The position numbers and the translations under genes are program-made. From assembly GCF_005222835.1 (NCBI RefSeq), contig NZ_STGA01000029.1:953247-1017246 (forward strand): a DNA stretch of 64,000 nucleotides. The letters are read 5' to 3'. Source of the DNA: Rhizobium sp. FKY42. Lineage in GTDB: Bacteria; Pseudomonadota; Alphaproteobacteria; Rhizobiales; Rhizobiaceae. Under the pieces are notes generated by a model. The model worked only from the letters and a program-made list of their open reading frames with translations, made no database searches and had not been told where the DNA came from. This document shows, piece by piece, positions 57,380-64,000 of the stretch; within the stretch, counting starts at the first letter, position 1, and each line of letters opens with the position of its first letter.

Positions 57380-57754
57380 TCAAAAGGCATCGACGAAATG
57401 ACTTGGCAGGCGCCACGGCGTTATCGCAACGATGTCATATCTGAGCGACAAACCGGAGGCCTTTCTTTGCCTGGCAAGCCACAGGTCGCTTGCCGCACGA
57501 ATGCGGTTCTGGCTGTGAAAGCTCACCGCCTCGACAGCTGAGTTTTCCGATTTGCGTGCCTTGACCTCTACAAAGGCAATAATGTTCCCTTTGCGGGCAA
57601 TCAGATCGATCTCACCAAGAGGCGTCCGATAGCGTGTTGCGACAATCCGATAGCCTTTGCTCATCAGATAAAGCGCTGCCAGAAATTCGGCAAACCGGCC
57701 TCGCCTTTCTGCGTGCCTGCGCCGCTTGCCGTCATCCCTGACTGTCTTCGGCAT
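57380..57754 (-). CDS. YraN/UPF0102-family nuclease-like protein
   Basis: 124 aa. The endonuclease-like fold shows GRFAEFLAALYLMSKGYRIVATRYRTPLGEIDLIARKGNIIAFVEVKARKS, with the acidic GEIDLI and the EVK of the PD-(D/E)xK superfamily. The function is not established; a DNA repair role in competence has been suggested for relatives. It overlaps the rsmI stop by 23 bases and is probably coupled to it, a common neighbour pair. A Holliday-junction type enzyme is possible but not shown. Confidence 0.88.
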   Translation of the reverse strand: MPKTVRDDGKRRRHAERRGRFAEFLAALYLMSKGYRIVATRYRTPLGEIDLIARKGNIIAFVEVKARKSENSAVEAVSFHSQNRIRAASDLWLARQRKASGLSLRYDIVAITPWRLPSHFVDAF

Positions 57755-58646
57755 CTTTCAACTCAATCAGGCGCTGATAAAGATCTTTACGCGAGAGACC
57801 AGTCAGGCGGGCCGCCTCCGCTGCGGCCTTGGTGGCGGGCATGCTGGCGGAGAGTTCCCGCAGCATGATATCCACATCGACGGCGGCGGGAATATCATGA
57901 TAGTCCGGCGGGCCGACGACAAAAACGATCTCGCCCTTGACCGTCGCGTCCTTGTACTGCTCCGCCAGATCACCGAGCGACCCGCGGCGGAACTCTTCAA
58001 AGGTTTTGGTCAATTCACGGCACACGCAGGCGGCGCGTGAAGGGCTGAGCACATCTGCTGCAATGGTGAGGGTATCTGAAATCCGGTGCGGTGATTCAAA
58101 GAAGATCAGGGTTGCCGGGATCTTGGAAAGCTCTGCCAGCCGATCTCGCCTGCCCTTTTCCTTCACCGGCAAAAAGCCCGCGAACAGAAAAGCATCCGAT
58201 GGCAAACCGGAACCCACGAGGGCAGCCAGCGGCGCCGAGGGGCCGGGGATCGGCACGACCCGATAACCCGCTTCAATCGCCAATTGGCCCAGGCGATAAC
58301 CGGGATCGGAAACCAGCGGAGTTCCGGCATCTGACACCAGCGCAACAGATTTTCCCGCTTCCAGAGCGGCAAGAAGCTTGGGCCCAGCTTCATTGGCATT
58401 GTGTTCATGATAGGCATAGGGCCTTCCCGTAATGCCGAAACGGTCCAGCAGCACGCGCGTGACCCGTGTATCTTCACAGGCGAGCACATCAGCGCCTGCC
58501 AGCGTTTCCAGGGCGCGCAGGGTGATATCACCCAGATTGCCGATCGGAGTTGCTACGAGATAGAGTGCCGGTTCCAGCGGTCGCGCCGGGATCGCCGTGT
58601 TTCCGATCCGATAGGTTTTCGCCGCCTGCTGTCGATCTTCCGTCAC
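57732..58646 (-). CDS. rsmI: 16S rRNA (cytidine1402-2'-O)-methyltransferase RsmI
   Basis: 304 aa of the tetrapyrrole-methylase fold. Signatures are YLVATPIGNLGDITLRALETLAGADVLACEDTRVTRVLL near the start, SVALVSDAGTPLVSDPGYRL, VPIPGPSAPLAALVGSGLPSDAFLFAGFLP and SPHRISDTL. It methylates the ribose of C1402 in 16S rRNA to stabilise the P site. A C-terminal helix-turn-helix-like segment (AAAEAARLTGLSRKDLYQRLIELK) is typical. It is followed by yraN with a 23-base overlap. Confidence 0.96.
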   Translation of the reverse strand: MTEDRQQAAKTYRIGNTAIPARPLEPALYLVATPIGNLGDITLRALETLAGADVLACEDTRVTRVLLDRFGITGRPYAYHEHNANEAGPKLLAALEAGKSVALVSDAGTPLVSDPGYRLGQLAIEAGYRVVPIPGPSAPLAALVGSGLPSDAFLFAGFLPVKEKGRRDRLAELSKIPATLIFFESPHRISDTLTIAADVLSPSRAACVCRELTKTFEEFRRGSLGDLAEQYKDATVKGEIVFVVGPPDYHDIPAAVDVDIMLRELSASMPATKAAAEAARLTGLSRKDLYQRLIELKDAEDSQG

Positions 58647-58862
58647 TGCTCAATGCCTGCCTTATTATATTCACGCCTTTATGGGCGAGTGCACCATGCT
58701 GAGCAAGGCAAAAGCGGCAACCATGTGGAAAGCTGTGAGTAGTTGATCCTCCAACTTGATTCCGACCCGAGAATCGGAGGGGCCTCTTGCCTTTTTGCCG
58801 CTTTGTCTGCCATTTTGCCGATCCACATCTGTCCGACCAGCCTGACGGACGAGAATAACATT

Positions 58863-58882
58863 CGGCTTCTCACCAGAAGCCG
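58863..58882 (+). repeat. Hairpin in the leader of dnaN
   Basis: CGGCTTCT at 58863-58870 pairs perfectly with AGAAGCCG at 58875-58882 around CACC, 25 bases before the dnaN ATG. There is no U tract. The gap from 58647 to 58907 has no supportable gene but also carries two GANTC sites (58758 and 58771) arranged as an inverted repeat. Confidence 0.5.
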
Positions 58883-58907
58883 GCACGGTCGAAAGCGGTA
58901 GCATCCC

Positions 58908-60026
58908 ATGCGTATTACTCTTGAGCGGTCCAACCTCCTGAAATCGTTGAATCACGTTCACCGGGTGGTGGAGCGCCGCAACACGATTCCGATCCTCTCC
59001 AACGTCCTGCTGCGTGCTTCCGGCAACGATCTGGCGCTGAAGGCGACGGACCTGGATCTCGAGATCACCGAAGAACTTCCGGCAATGGTTGAGACGGCCG
59101 GCGCGACGACCGTTCCGGCGCATCTGCTCTATGAAATCGTACGCAAGCTACCCGATGGCTCGGAGGTTCTTCTGGCCGTCAACCCGGATGGCAGCACGAT
59201 GTCGGTCCAGTCCGGCCGTTCGAAGTTTTCGCTGCAATGCCTGCCAGAAGCTGACTTCCCCGATCTGACGGCCGGAAGCTTCACGCACAGCTTCAAGATC
59301 AAGGCATCCGACCTGAAGATGCTGATCGACCGCACGCAATTCGCGATCTCAACAGAAGAAACGCGTTATTATCTCAACGGGATTTTCTTCCATACGATCG
59401 AAACGGGCGGTCAGTTGAAGTTGCGAGCCGTTGCGACAGATGGACACCGCCTCGCTCGCGCCGATATCGAGGCGCCCTCCGGTTCGGAAGGCATGCCGGG
59501 CATCATCATTCCCCGCAAGACAGTGGGCGAACTGCAGAAGTTGATGGACGATGCGGAAGCGGTCGTCACAGTCGAGGTTTCGGATGCCAAAATACGCCTG
59601 ACGCTTGGCGGCATCGTCATGACGTCCAAGCTGATCGATGGCACGTTTCCGGATTACCAGCGCGTCATTCCCACCGGAAACGACAAGGAAATGCGCGTGG
59701 ATTGCCAGAGCTTTACCCGCGCTGTCGATCGCGTGTCTACGATCTCCTCAGAACGTGGCCGCGCCGTAAAGCTCGCGCTCAACGACGGTCAGTTGCTTCT
59801 GACGGTCAACAACCCTGATTCCGGCAGCGCCACGGAAGAAGTGGCCGTGGGCTATGAAAGCGAGCCGATGGAAATTGGCTTCAACGCCAAGTATCTGCTG
59901 GACATCACAGCGCAGCTTTCCGGCGAGGATGCGATCTTCCTTCTTGCCGATGCGGGTTCGCCAACACTTGTACGGGATACGGCGGGCGATGACGCGCTTT
60001 ATGTGCTGATGCCGATGCGTGTTTAA
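58908..60026 (+). CDS. dnaN: DNA polymerase III beta subunit (sliding clamp)
   Basis: 372 aa, three clamp domains of about 120 residues. It opens MRITLERSNLLKSLNHVHRVVERRNTIPILSNVLLRASGNDLALKATDLDLEI, the middle domain has FAISTEETRYYLNGIFF and GHRLARADIEAP, and it ends DAGSPTLVRDTAGDDALYVLMPMRV, the peptide-binding C-terminus. It tethers polymerase to DNA. As in other rhizobia it is unlinked to dnaA (about 24 kb apart here). No clear ribosome site lies upstream of the ATG. A hairpin terminator follows. Confidence 0.98.
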   Translation: MRITLERSNLLKSLNHVHRVVERRNTIPILSNVLLRASGNDLALKATDLDLEITEELPAMVETAGATTVPAHLLYEIVRKLPDGSEVLLAVNPDGSTMSVQSGRSKFSLQCLPEADFPDLTAGSFTHSFKIKASDLKMLIDRTQFAISTEETRYYLNGIFFHTIETGGQLKLRAVATDGHRLARADIEAPSGSEGMPGIIIPRKTVGELQKLMDDAEAVVTVEVSDAKIRLTLGGIVMTSKLIDGTFPDYQRVIPTGNDKEMRVDCQSFTRAVDRVSTISSERGRAVKLALNDGQLLLTVNNPDSGSATEEVAVGYESEPMEIGFNAKYLLDITAQLSGEDAIFLLADAGSPTLVRDTAGDDALYVLMPMRV

Positions 60027-60034
60027 TTTAAATT

Positions 60035-60063
60035 TCAAGGGTCGCAGCCGCGGCCCTTTCTTC
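60035..60063 (+). terminator. Rho-independent terminator after dnaN
   Basis: AAGGGTCGC (60037-60045) pairs with GCGGCCCTT (60050-60058), including one G-U pair, around a 4-base loop, then TTCTTC. It lies 10 bases past the dnaN stop and separates it from pmtA. Confidence 0.7.
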
Positions 60064-60148
60064 TGCCGCATTTCAGATGCGACATTTTTTCTTGATTTTG
60101 CGTCATGACGGCGCGATGAACGGTCGACAGATTCGCGGGAGATAGTTG

Positions 60149-60745
60149 ATGGAATTGCGCCTGAAGGAACGGCTGGGCCGTAAATTCGATGAGGAAATCC
60201 GTTTCTTCAAGGGATGGATGGAAGGCCCCAAGCAGGTCGGTGCCATACTTCCAACGTCCAGTGTGACGGCACGCCGGATGGCAAGCGTGATCAATCCGCA
60301 ATCCAGTCTTCCGGTTTTGGAACTCGGGCCTGGCACAGGCATCATTACCAAGGCAATCCTGAAGCGGGGCATCAAGCCGCAGGATCTTGTCTCGATCGAA
60401 TACTCGACAGACTTCTACCAGCATCTGCTCAGAACGATCCCGGATGTCCGGTTCATCAATGGCGATGCCTTCGAGCTGCAGACGATTCTAGGCGACTTCA
60501 AGAATCGCAAGTTCGACGCTGTGATCTCCGCCATACCCATGTTGAGCTTCCCGATGGAAAAGCGCATCTGGCTGCTGGAAGATCTGCTGGATCGCATGCC
60601 GCACGGTCGCCCGGTGATGCAGATTACCTACGGGCCGGTTTCACCCATCATTGCCAAGCCGGATCGGTATCGCATCAAGCATTTCGATTTTGTCGTGCGC
60701 AATTTGCCACCAGCGCAGTTGTGGACTTATACGCGCCCTGATTAA
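60149..60745 (+). CDS. pmtA: Phospholipid N-methyltransferase PmtA (rhizobial type)
   Basis: 198 aa from the ATG at 60149 with GGGAG 8 bases upstream. It opens MELRLKERLGRKFDEEIRFFKGWMEGPKQVGAILPTSS, as in Agrobacterium and Sinorhizobium PmtA, with the SAM motif LELGPGTGIITKAIL and VISAIPMLSFPMEKR. It methylates phosphatidylethanolamine three times to phosphatidylcholine. KsgA-like methyltransferases share the SAM motif, but the N-terminal match and length favour PmtA. It starts a plus-strand run with the phosphatase-like gene and pyrF. Confidence 0.92.
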   Translation: MELRLKERLGRKFDEEIRFFKGWMEGPKQVGAILPTSSVTARRMASVINPQSSLPVLELGPGTGIITKAILKRGIKPQDLVSIEYSTDFYQHLLRTIPDVRFINGDAFELQTILGDFKNRKFDAVISAIPMLSFPMEKRIWLLEDLLDRMPHGRPVMQITYGPVSPIIAKPDRYRIKHFDFVVRNLPPAQLWTYTRPD

Positions 60746-60753
60746 AACAAGGG

Positions 60754-61356
60754 ATGTTTGGGATCTACATCAGTCATCCCCAGGTACAGATCGACCCGCA
60801 GGTGCCGGTTCCGGAATGGAACCTGTCACCGCGTGGACGTGAACGCGTTCTCGCGGCGACAGCATGTCCGTGGGTTAGGGAGTTGCAGCGGATCGTCAGC
60901 AGTCCCGAACGCAAGGCAATCGAGACAGCCGAAATCCTGGCCCGGACGGCTGGCGTCGAAATAGAAATCGCACACTCAAGTCACGAGATCGACCGGTCTG
61001 CGACGGGCTATCTCACGCACGACGCCCATGAAGAGGCAGCGGATCACTTTTTCGCGAACCCGGCCGATAGTTTCCGCGGCTGGGAGAAGGCAATCAACGC
61101 ACAGGCTCGTATCGTGACTGCGGTTTCGGAAGTTATTTGGGAACACGATCCGGCCCACCCCATGGCGTTTGTAGGGCACGGCGGAGTTGGAACCCTTCTG
61201 AAATGCTCGCTTTCAGGCCAGTCCATCGCGCGAAACCACGATCAACCATCGGGTGGCGGCAATCTTTTCTGCTTTTCTCTCGCGCGCAATCTTGCCGAGT
61301 GCCGCCTCAAATGCGAGTGGACACCCATGGAATTCTGGCAAGGAGAAACGCGATGA
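60754..61356 (+). CDS. Histidine-phosphatase-superfamily protein with an altered RHG motif
   Basis: 200 aa. The fold matches phosphoglycerate-mutase-like enzymes: [17 protein letters not shown] (second arginine block) and [15 protein letters not shown] (second histidine). The first catalytic motif, normally RHG, reads IYISHPQV, keeping His8 but replacing the preceding Arg by Ser and the Gly by Pro. A substrate is unknown. It starts 8 bases after pmtA and its stop overlaps the pyrF ATG (ATGA), so the three are one operon. Confidence 0.82.
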   Translation: MFGIYISHPQVQIDPQVPVPEWNLSPRGRERVLAATACPWVRELQRIVSSPERKAIETAEILARTAGVEIEIAHSSHEIDRSATGYLTHDAHEEAADHFFANPADSFRGWEKAINAQARIVTAVSEVIWEHDPAHPMAFVGHGGVGTLLKCSLSGQSIARNHDQPSGGGNLFCFSLARNLAECRLKCEWTPMEFWQGETR

Positions 61357-62051
61357 ACGCTCGTGACCGACTGATCTTAGGCCTGGATGTACCGACCGTC
61401 GGTGAAGCAGAGGCGCTGATCCGGACACTTGGCGAGACGGTTTCCTTCTACAAGATCGGCTACCAGCTGGCTTTCGTAGGCGGACTGGAGCTGGCTCGCG
61501 ATCTGGTTCGGGATGGAAAATCTGTTTTTCTCGACATGAAACTGCTCGACATCGACAACACTGTTGCCCATGGGGTCGAGAATGTCGCCAAGATGGGCGT
61601 AAACATGTTGACGCTTCACGCTTATCCGAAAGCCATGCGCGCTGCGGTCGCGGCCGCCAAGGGTTCCAGCCTTTGCCTGCTGGGTGTAACCGTCCTCACA
61701 TCAATGGATGCTGCCGATCTGTTGGAAGCAGGATATGATGCCGATCCTCGGTCTCTGGTTCTCAAGCGCGCCGAGCAGGCCCGACACGCCGGGATGGGCG
61801 GGATCGTGTGCTCTGCCGAGGAGTCCTCTGCCGTGCGCAGCATCATCGGACCGGACATGGCACTCGTAACACCAGGAATTCGCCCTGCGGGTTCTGAGGC
61901 GGGCGACCAGAAGCGCGTGGTGACGCCTGGCGATGCAATAAGGAACGGTTCGAGCCATCTGGTTGTCGGACGGCCCATCGTCAAGGCAAACGATGCTCTT
62001 GCTGCGGCAAAATCGATCCTTGATGAAATGGCACTTGCGCTTTCTGCATAA
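61353..62051 (+). CDS. pyrF: Orotidine 5'-phosphate decarboxylase
   Basis: 232 aa from the ATG at 61353, which has AAGGAG and overlaps the upstream stop; the longer open frame to 61137 is only the other reading of the upstream gene. The catalytic block is [35 protein letters not shown], with the Lys-Asp-Lys-Asp-type residues in DMKLLDIDN, plus [19 protein letters not shown] and [13 protein letters not shown]. It makes UMP. Typical length for alphaproteobacteria. Confidence 0.96.
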   Translation: MNARDRLILGLDVPTVGEAEALIRTLGETVSFYKIGYQLAFVGGLELARDLVRDGKSVFLDMKLLDIDNTVAHGVENVAKMGVNMLTLHAYPKAMRAAVAAAKGSSLCLLGVTVLTSMDAADLLEAGYDADPRSLVLKRAEQARHAGMGGIVCSAEESSAVRSIIGPDMALVTPGIRPAGSEAGDQKRVVTPGDAIRNGSSHLVVGRPIVKANDALAAAKSILDEMALALSA

Positions 62052-62090
62052 GACGCCTTTCATTCAGCAAATTCGAATACGGAGGAAGGC

Positions 62091-62387
62091 ATGCCGAAGG
62101 GATACTGGATTGCGCGCGTCGATGTTCGTGATCCCGAACGGTACAAGGATTATGTGGCAGCGGCCAAACCAGCATTCGAGAAATATGGCGCAAAGTTTCT
62201 GGCACGCGGCGGCGCTCATACACGGCTGGAAGGAACGGCAAGAGCGCGAAACGTCGTGATCGAGTTTCCCTCCATGCAGGCCGCCGTCGATTGCTACAAG
62301 TCTCCGGAATACCAGATTGCCGCCAAGATCCGCCAACAGGTTGCCGATGCGGAAATGTTGGTTGTCGAAGGAATCGAAGAGGCGTGA
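62091..62387 (+). CDS. DUF1330 domain protein
   Basis: 98 aa, ferredoxin-like alpha/beta barrel dimer. It opens MPKGYWIARVDVRDPERYKDYVAAAKPAFEKYGAKFLARGG and includes VVIEFPSMQAAVDCYKSPEYQIAAKIRQ, the DUF1330 signature. Function unknown; distant relatives of EthD and antibiotic-type monooxygenase folds. AGGAAG precedes the ATG. It follows pyrF by 39 bases in the same direction. Confidence 0.9.
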   Translation: MPKGYWIARVDVRDPERYKDYVAAAKPAFEKYGAKFLARGGAHTRLEGTARARNVVIEFPSMQAAVDCYKSPEYQIAAKIRQQVADAEMLVVEGIEEA

Positions 62388-62530
62388 TGGATAGGCATCG
62401 TGCGCCGGACAGGGTGCATTGAAGAAATCGCGCGCCGCCAGCGAATGCATGCATTGCAACACTTCACCTCGTCCGCCGTTTCGGCTAGAGACAAAGAAAA
62501 ACAACTCTCCTTGGCTTTCGGAGCACTCCC

Positions 62531-63511
62531 ATGACCATGTCCAATCTTCCGCCGCTCGTGACCGTTTTCGGGGGCTCGGGCTTTGTCGGCCGGCATGTCG
62601 TGCGGGAACTGGCCAAGCGCGGCTACCGTATCCGTGTGGCCGTCCGTCGGCCGGACCTCGCTGGCTTCCTGCGTCCAGCCGGCTATGTGGGCCAGATCCA
62701 GCTGGTACAGGCCAATCTGCGCTATCGCAAATCGATCGATCAGGCCGTTGCCGGCTCGGATCACGTGGTCAACTGCGTTGGCATTCTGTTCGAAAGCGGC
62801 AAGAACTCGTTTGACGCCGTGCAGGAATTCGGCGCCAAGGCCGTTGCCGAGGCTGCCCGCGCCGCTGGCGCAACCCTGACGCATGTATCGGCCATCGGCG
62901 CGGATGCCAGGTCGCAGTCCTCCTATGCACGCAGCAAGGGCCGCGCCGAGGAAGCAATCCTCTCCACCGTTCCAGATGCTATCATCCTGCGTCCGTCGAT
63001 CATTTTCGGCAAGGAAGACAACTTCTTCAACAAATTTGCCGACATGGCGCGCACCATGCCATTTCTTCCACTGATCGGTGGCGGCCTGACCAAGTTCCAG
63101 CCCGTCTTCGTGGAAGACGTCGCCACGGCCATCGCAAAGGCGGTTGAAGGAAAGGTTGCCAAGGGCAAGATTTATGAGCTCGGCGGCGCAGAGGTTCTGA
63201 CCTTCAAGCAGTGTCTCGAGGCTGTCCTTCGCATCACCTATCGCAAGCGTCCGCTGGTCACGCTGCCCTTCGGTGTTGCCTCGTTGATCGGCAGCATTGC
63301 ATCCATGGTTCCCCTGATCACCCCGCCGCTGACGAGCGATCAGGTTCTGCTTCTGAAGTCTGATAACGTCGTTTCGAAGGAAGCCGAGCAGGAAGGCCGC
63401 ACGCTTGCAGCGTTTGGCGTACGCCCCACGCTGCTGGATGCGATCCTGCCAAGCTACCTCGTCCAGTATCGCGTTCAGGGGCAATTCACGAATTCCGGCA
63501 AAGCAGCCTGA
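62531..63511 (+). CDS. NDUFA9-like atypical SDR (complex I-associated NAD(P)-binding protein)
   Basis: 326 aa. A Rossmann fold opens LVTVFGGSGFVGRHVVRELAKRGYRIRVAVRRP; VNCVGILFESGKNSFDAVQEFGAKAVAEAAR and SSYARSKGRAEEAIL follow, with no clear YxxxK catalytic pair in the usual place. The family is the bacterial equivalent of mitochondrial NDUFA9 and often called complex I NDUFA9 subunit family protein; a role in complex I or quinone-related assembly is inferred from that family. Start: ATG at 62531 with GGAG upstream; an ATG at 62537 is possible. Confidence 0.88.
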   Translation: MTMSNLPPLVTVFGGSGFVGRHVVRELAKRGYRIRVAVRRPDLAGFLRPAGYVGQIQLVQANLRYRKSIDQAVAGSDHVVNCVGILFESGKNSFDAVQEFGAKAVAEAARAAGATLTHVSAIGADARSQSSYARSKGRAEEAILSTVPDAIILRPSIIFGKEDNFFNKFADMARTMPFLPLIGGGLTKFQPVFVEDVATAIAKAVEGKVAKGKIYELGGAEVLTFKQCLEAVLRITYRKRPLVTLPFGVASLIGSIASMVPLITPPLTSDQVLLLKSDNVVSKEAEQEGRTLAAFGVRPTLLDAILPSYLVQYRVQGQFTNSGKAA

Positions 63512-63548
63512 GGGCACAAGGCCCGTCATTTTCTAGATGCTCAAGCAG

Positions 63549-63574
63549 GAGGCAGGACATTGTTCTGCCTCTTT
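63549..63574 (+). terminator. Hairpin terminator after the NDUFA9-like gene
   Basis: GAGGCAGGA (63549-63557) pairs with TTCTGCCTC (63563-63571) around a 5-base loop with one G-U pair, then TTTGAC. It lies 38 bases past the stop. Confidence 0.6.
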
Positions 63575-63747
63575 GACGTTCAGGGTTGTGGCGTAAATGA
63601 CGCAACGCACAACTGCTTAACGTTAACCGGCGGTTCAACAAAATACTCTATTGAAACAGATCGCGACGGCCCGTAAACCGCCGCCATTCTCCCAAGTACT
63701 CGAGTATCGCCGTGACTGCCACACCCTCCTCCGAAAGGCTTCCCCCC

Positions 63748-63900
63748 ATGGGCAAATCCATCGCACTGTTTTTTGCGTGTGCGGCATTTGTTATTCTTGC
63801 AGGCTCGTTCCTGGCCCCCGGCACTGTTGCTGCCAACAAGAGCGCCTGCGCGCCCGCCTATGGCGTGGATCCGTGCAGCACGGCGTCCATTCGCCGCTAA
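63748..63900 (+). CDS. Tiny secreted peptide with two cysteines, function unknown
   Basis: 50 aa from the ATG at 63748 (an in-frame ATG at 63712 would add 12 residues). The first about 29 residues form a signal peptide (IALFFACAAFVILAGSFLA, then PGTVAA), cleavage expected near residue 28-29. The mature part is about 21 residues and holds Cys34 and Cys43 in ACAPAYGVDPCS, which could form a disulfide loop. I do not recognise a family. A clear terminator 14 bases after the stop supports a real transcript. The ribosome site is weak (AAAGG). Confidence 0.6.
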   Translation: MGKSIALFFACAAFVILAGSFLAPGTVAANKSACAPAYGVDPCSTASIRR

Positions 63901-63913
63901 GCTGAACAAGTTC

Positions 63914-63937
63914 GGGCTGCCATTGGCAGCCCTTTTC
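63914..63937 (+). terminator. Rho-independent terminator after the small secreted peptide gene
   Basis: GGGCTGCC (63914-63921) pairs perfectly with GGCAGCCC (63925-63932) around a 3-base loop and is followed by TTTT. It starts 14 bases after the stop at 63900. Confidence 0.8.
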
Positions 63938-63952
63938 TGCAATCAAAGTAAA

Positions 63953-63971
63953 CCTCCACCTACGGTGGAGG
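63953..63971 (-). terminator. Hairpin near the window end, possibly ending a minus-strand gene to the right
   Basis: CCTCCACC (63953-63960) pairs with GGTGGAGG (63964-63971) around TAC. Read on the minus strand it is followed by TTTAC, so it may end a convergent gene beyond the window. Confidence 0.4.
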
Positions 63972-64000
63972 ACTGGACGAGTTCTACATCGTAGTGGAGA

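Noticed and set aside
58647..58907. Short minus-strand frames before dnaN
   Set aside because: No motif, no ribosome site, and they run into dnaN on the other strand.
1..64000. tRNA, rRNA, CRISPR, insertion sequence, integrase or prophage features
   Set aside because: No cloverleaf, repeat-spacer array, transposase or integrase motif was found on either strand; spacers are short and gene order is core-like.

Overview
This 64 kb window looks like core chromosome of an alphaproteobacterium of the Rhizobiaceae, close to Agrobacterium/Rhizobium. The basis is the gene content and order (glnD-murJ-trpS, lptC-lptA-lptB-rpoN-hpf-ptsN, grpE/hrcA/rph/rdgB/hemW, dnaA-rpsT-mutM/ubiE-ubiB-coaBC), a rhizobial-type PmtA, OlsB, a ugpBAEC operon, single-domain chromate transporters, and a cluster of GANTC (CcrM) sites upstream of dnaA. 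The genus assignment is inference from protein resemblance; no search was run. I found no rRNA, tRNA, CRISPR array, insertion sequence or prophage. Layout: 1-8.5 kb is mostly minus strand (rimI partial, tsaB, nfu, usp, trpS, murJ, glnD), with a small M15-type peptidase gene on the plus strand between trpS and murJ. 8.6-20.5 kb holds a membrane-anchored AraC regulator, mutS, plus-strand maeB, olsB, a hybrid histidine kinase, lspA and two RNA methyltransferase genes. 20.6-28.3 kb holds coxG, lapA, ihfB, sppA and then the LPS-export/RpoN block on the plus strand. 28.3-33.5 kb holds grpE, hrcA, rph, rdgB, hemW and a methyltransferase. 33.5-41.3 kb holds dnaA, rpsT, mutM, ubiE, ubiB and coaBC. 41.3-52.3 kb holds a split chromate transporter, a glutamine amidotransferase, otsB-otsA, prfC, dut, a LysE exporter, cysK, comM and gshB. 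52.4-58.6 kb holds an amber-interrupted cupin gene, the ugpBAEC operon, yraN and rsmI. 58.9-64 kb holds dnaN, pmtA, a histidine-phosphatase-like gene, pyrF, a DUF1330 gene, an NDUFA9-like gene and a tiny secreted peptide gene. Functional themes: replication and repair (dnaA, dnaN, mutS, mutM, ihfB, dut); envelope building (murJ, lptCAB, lspA, sppA, lapA); nitrogen/PTS control (glnD, rpoN, ptsN); and phosphate-linked membrane lipids (ugpBAEC, olsB, pmtA). Pho-box-like sites precede ugpB and olsB. The features least explained by known genes are a pair of tandem, covarying long palindromes between ubiB and coaBC (39852-40018), eight GANTC sites in 179 bp upstream of dnaA, a nested palindrome before hpf (26943-27007), and the amber-interrupted cupin gene (52407-52964).
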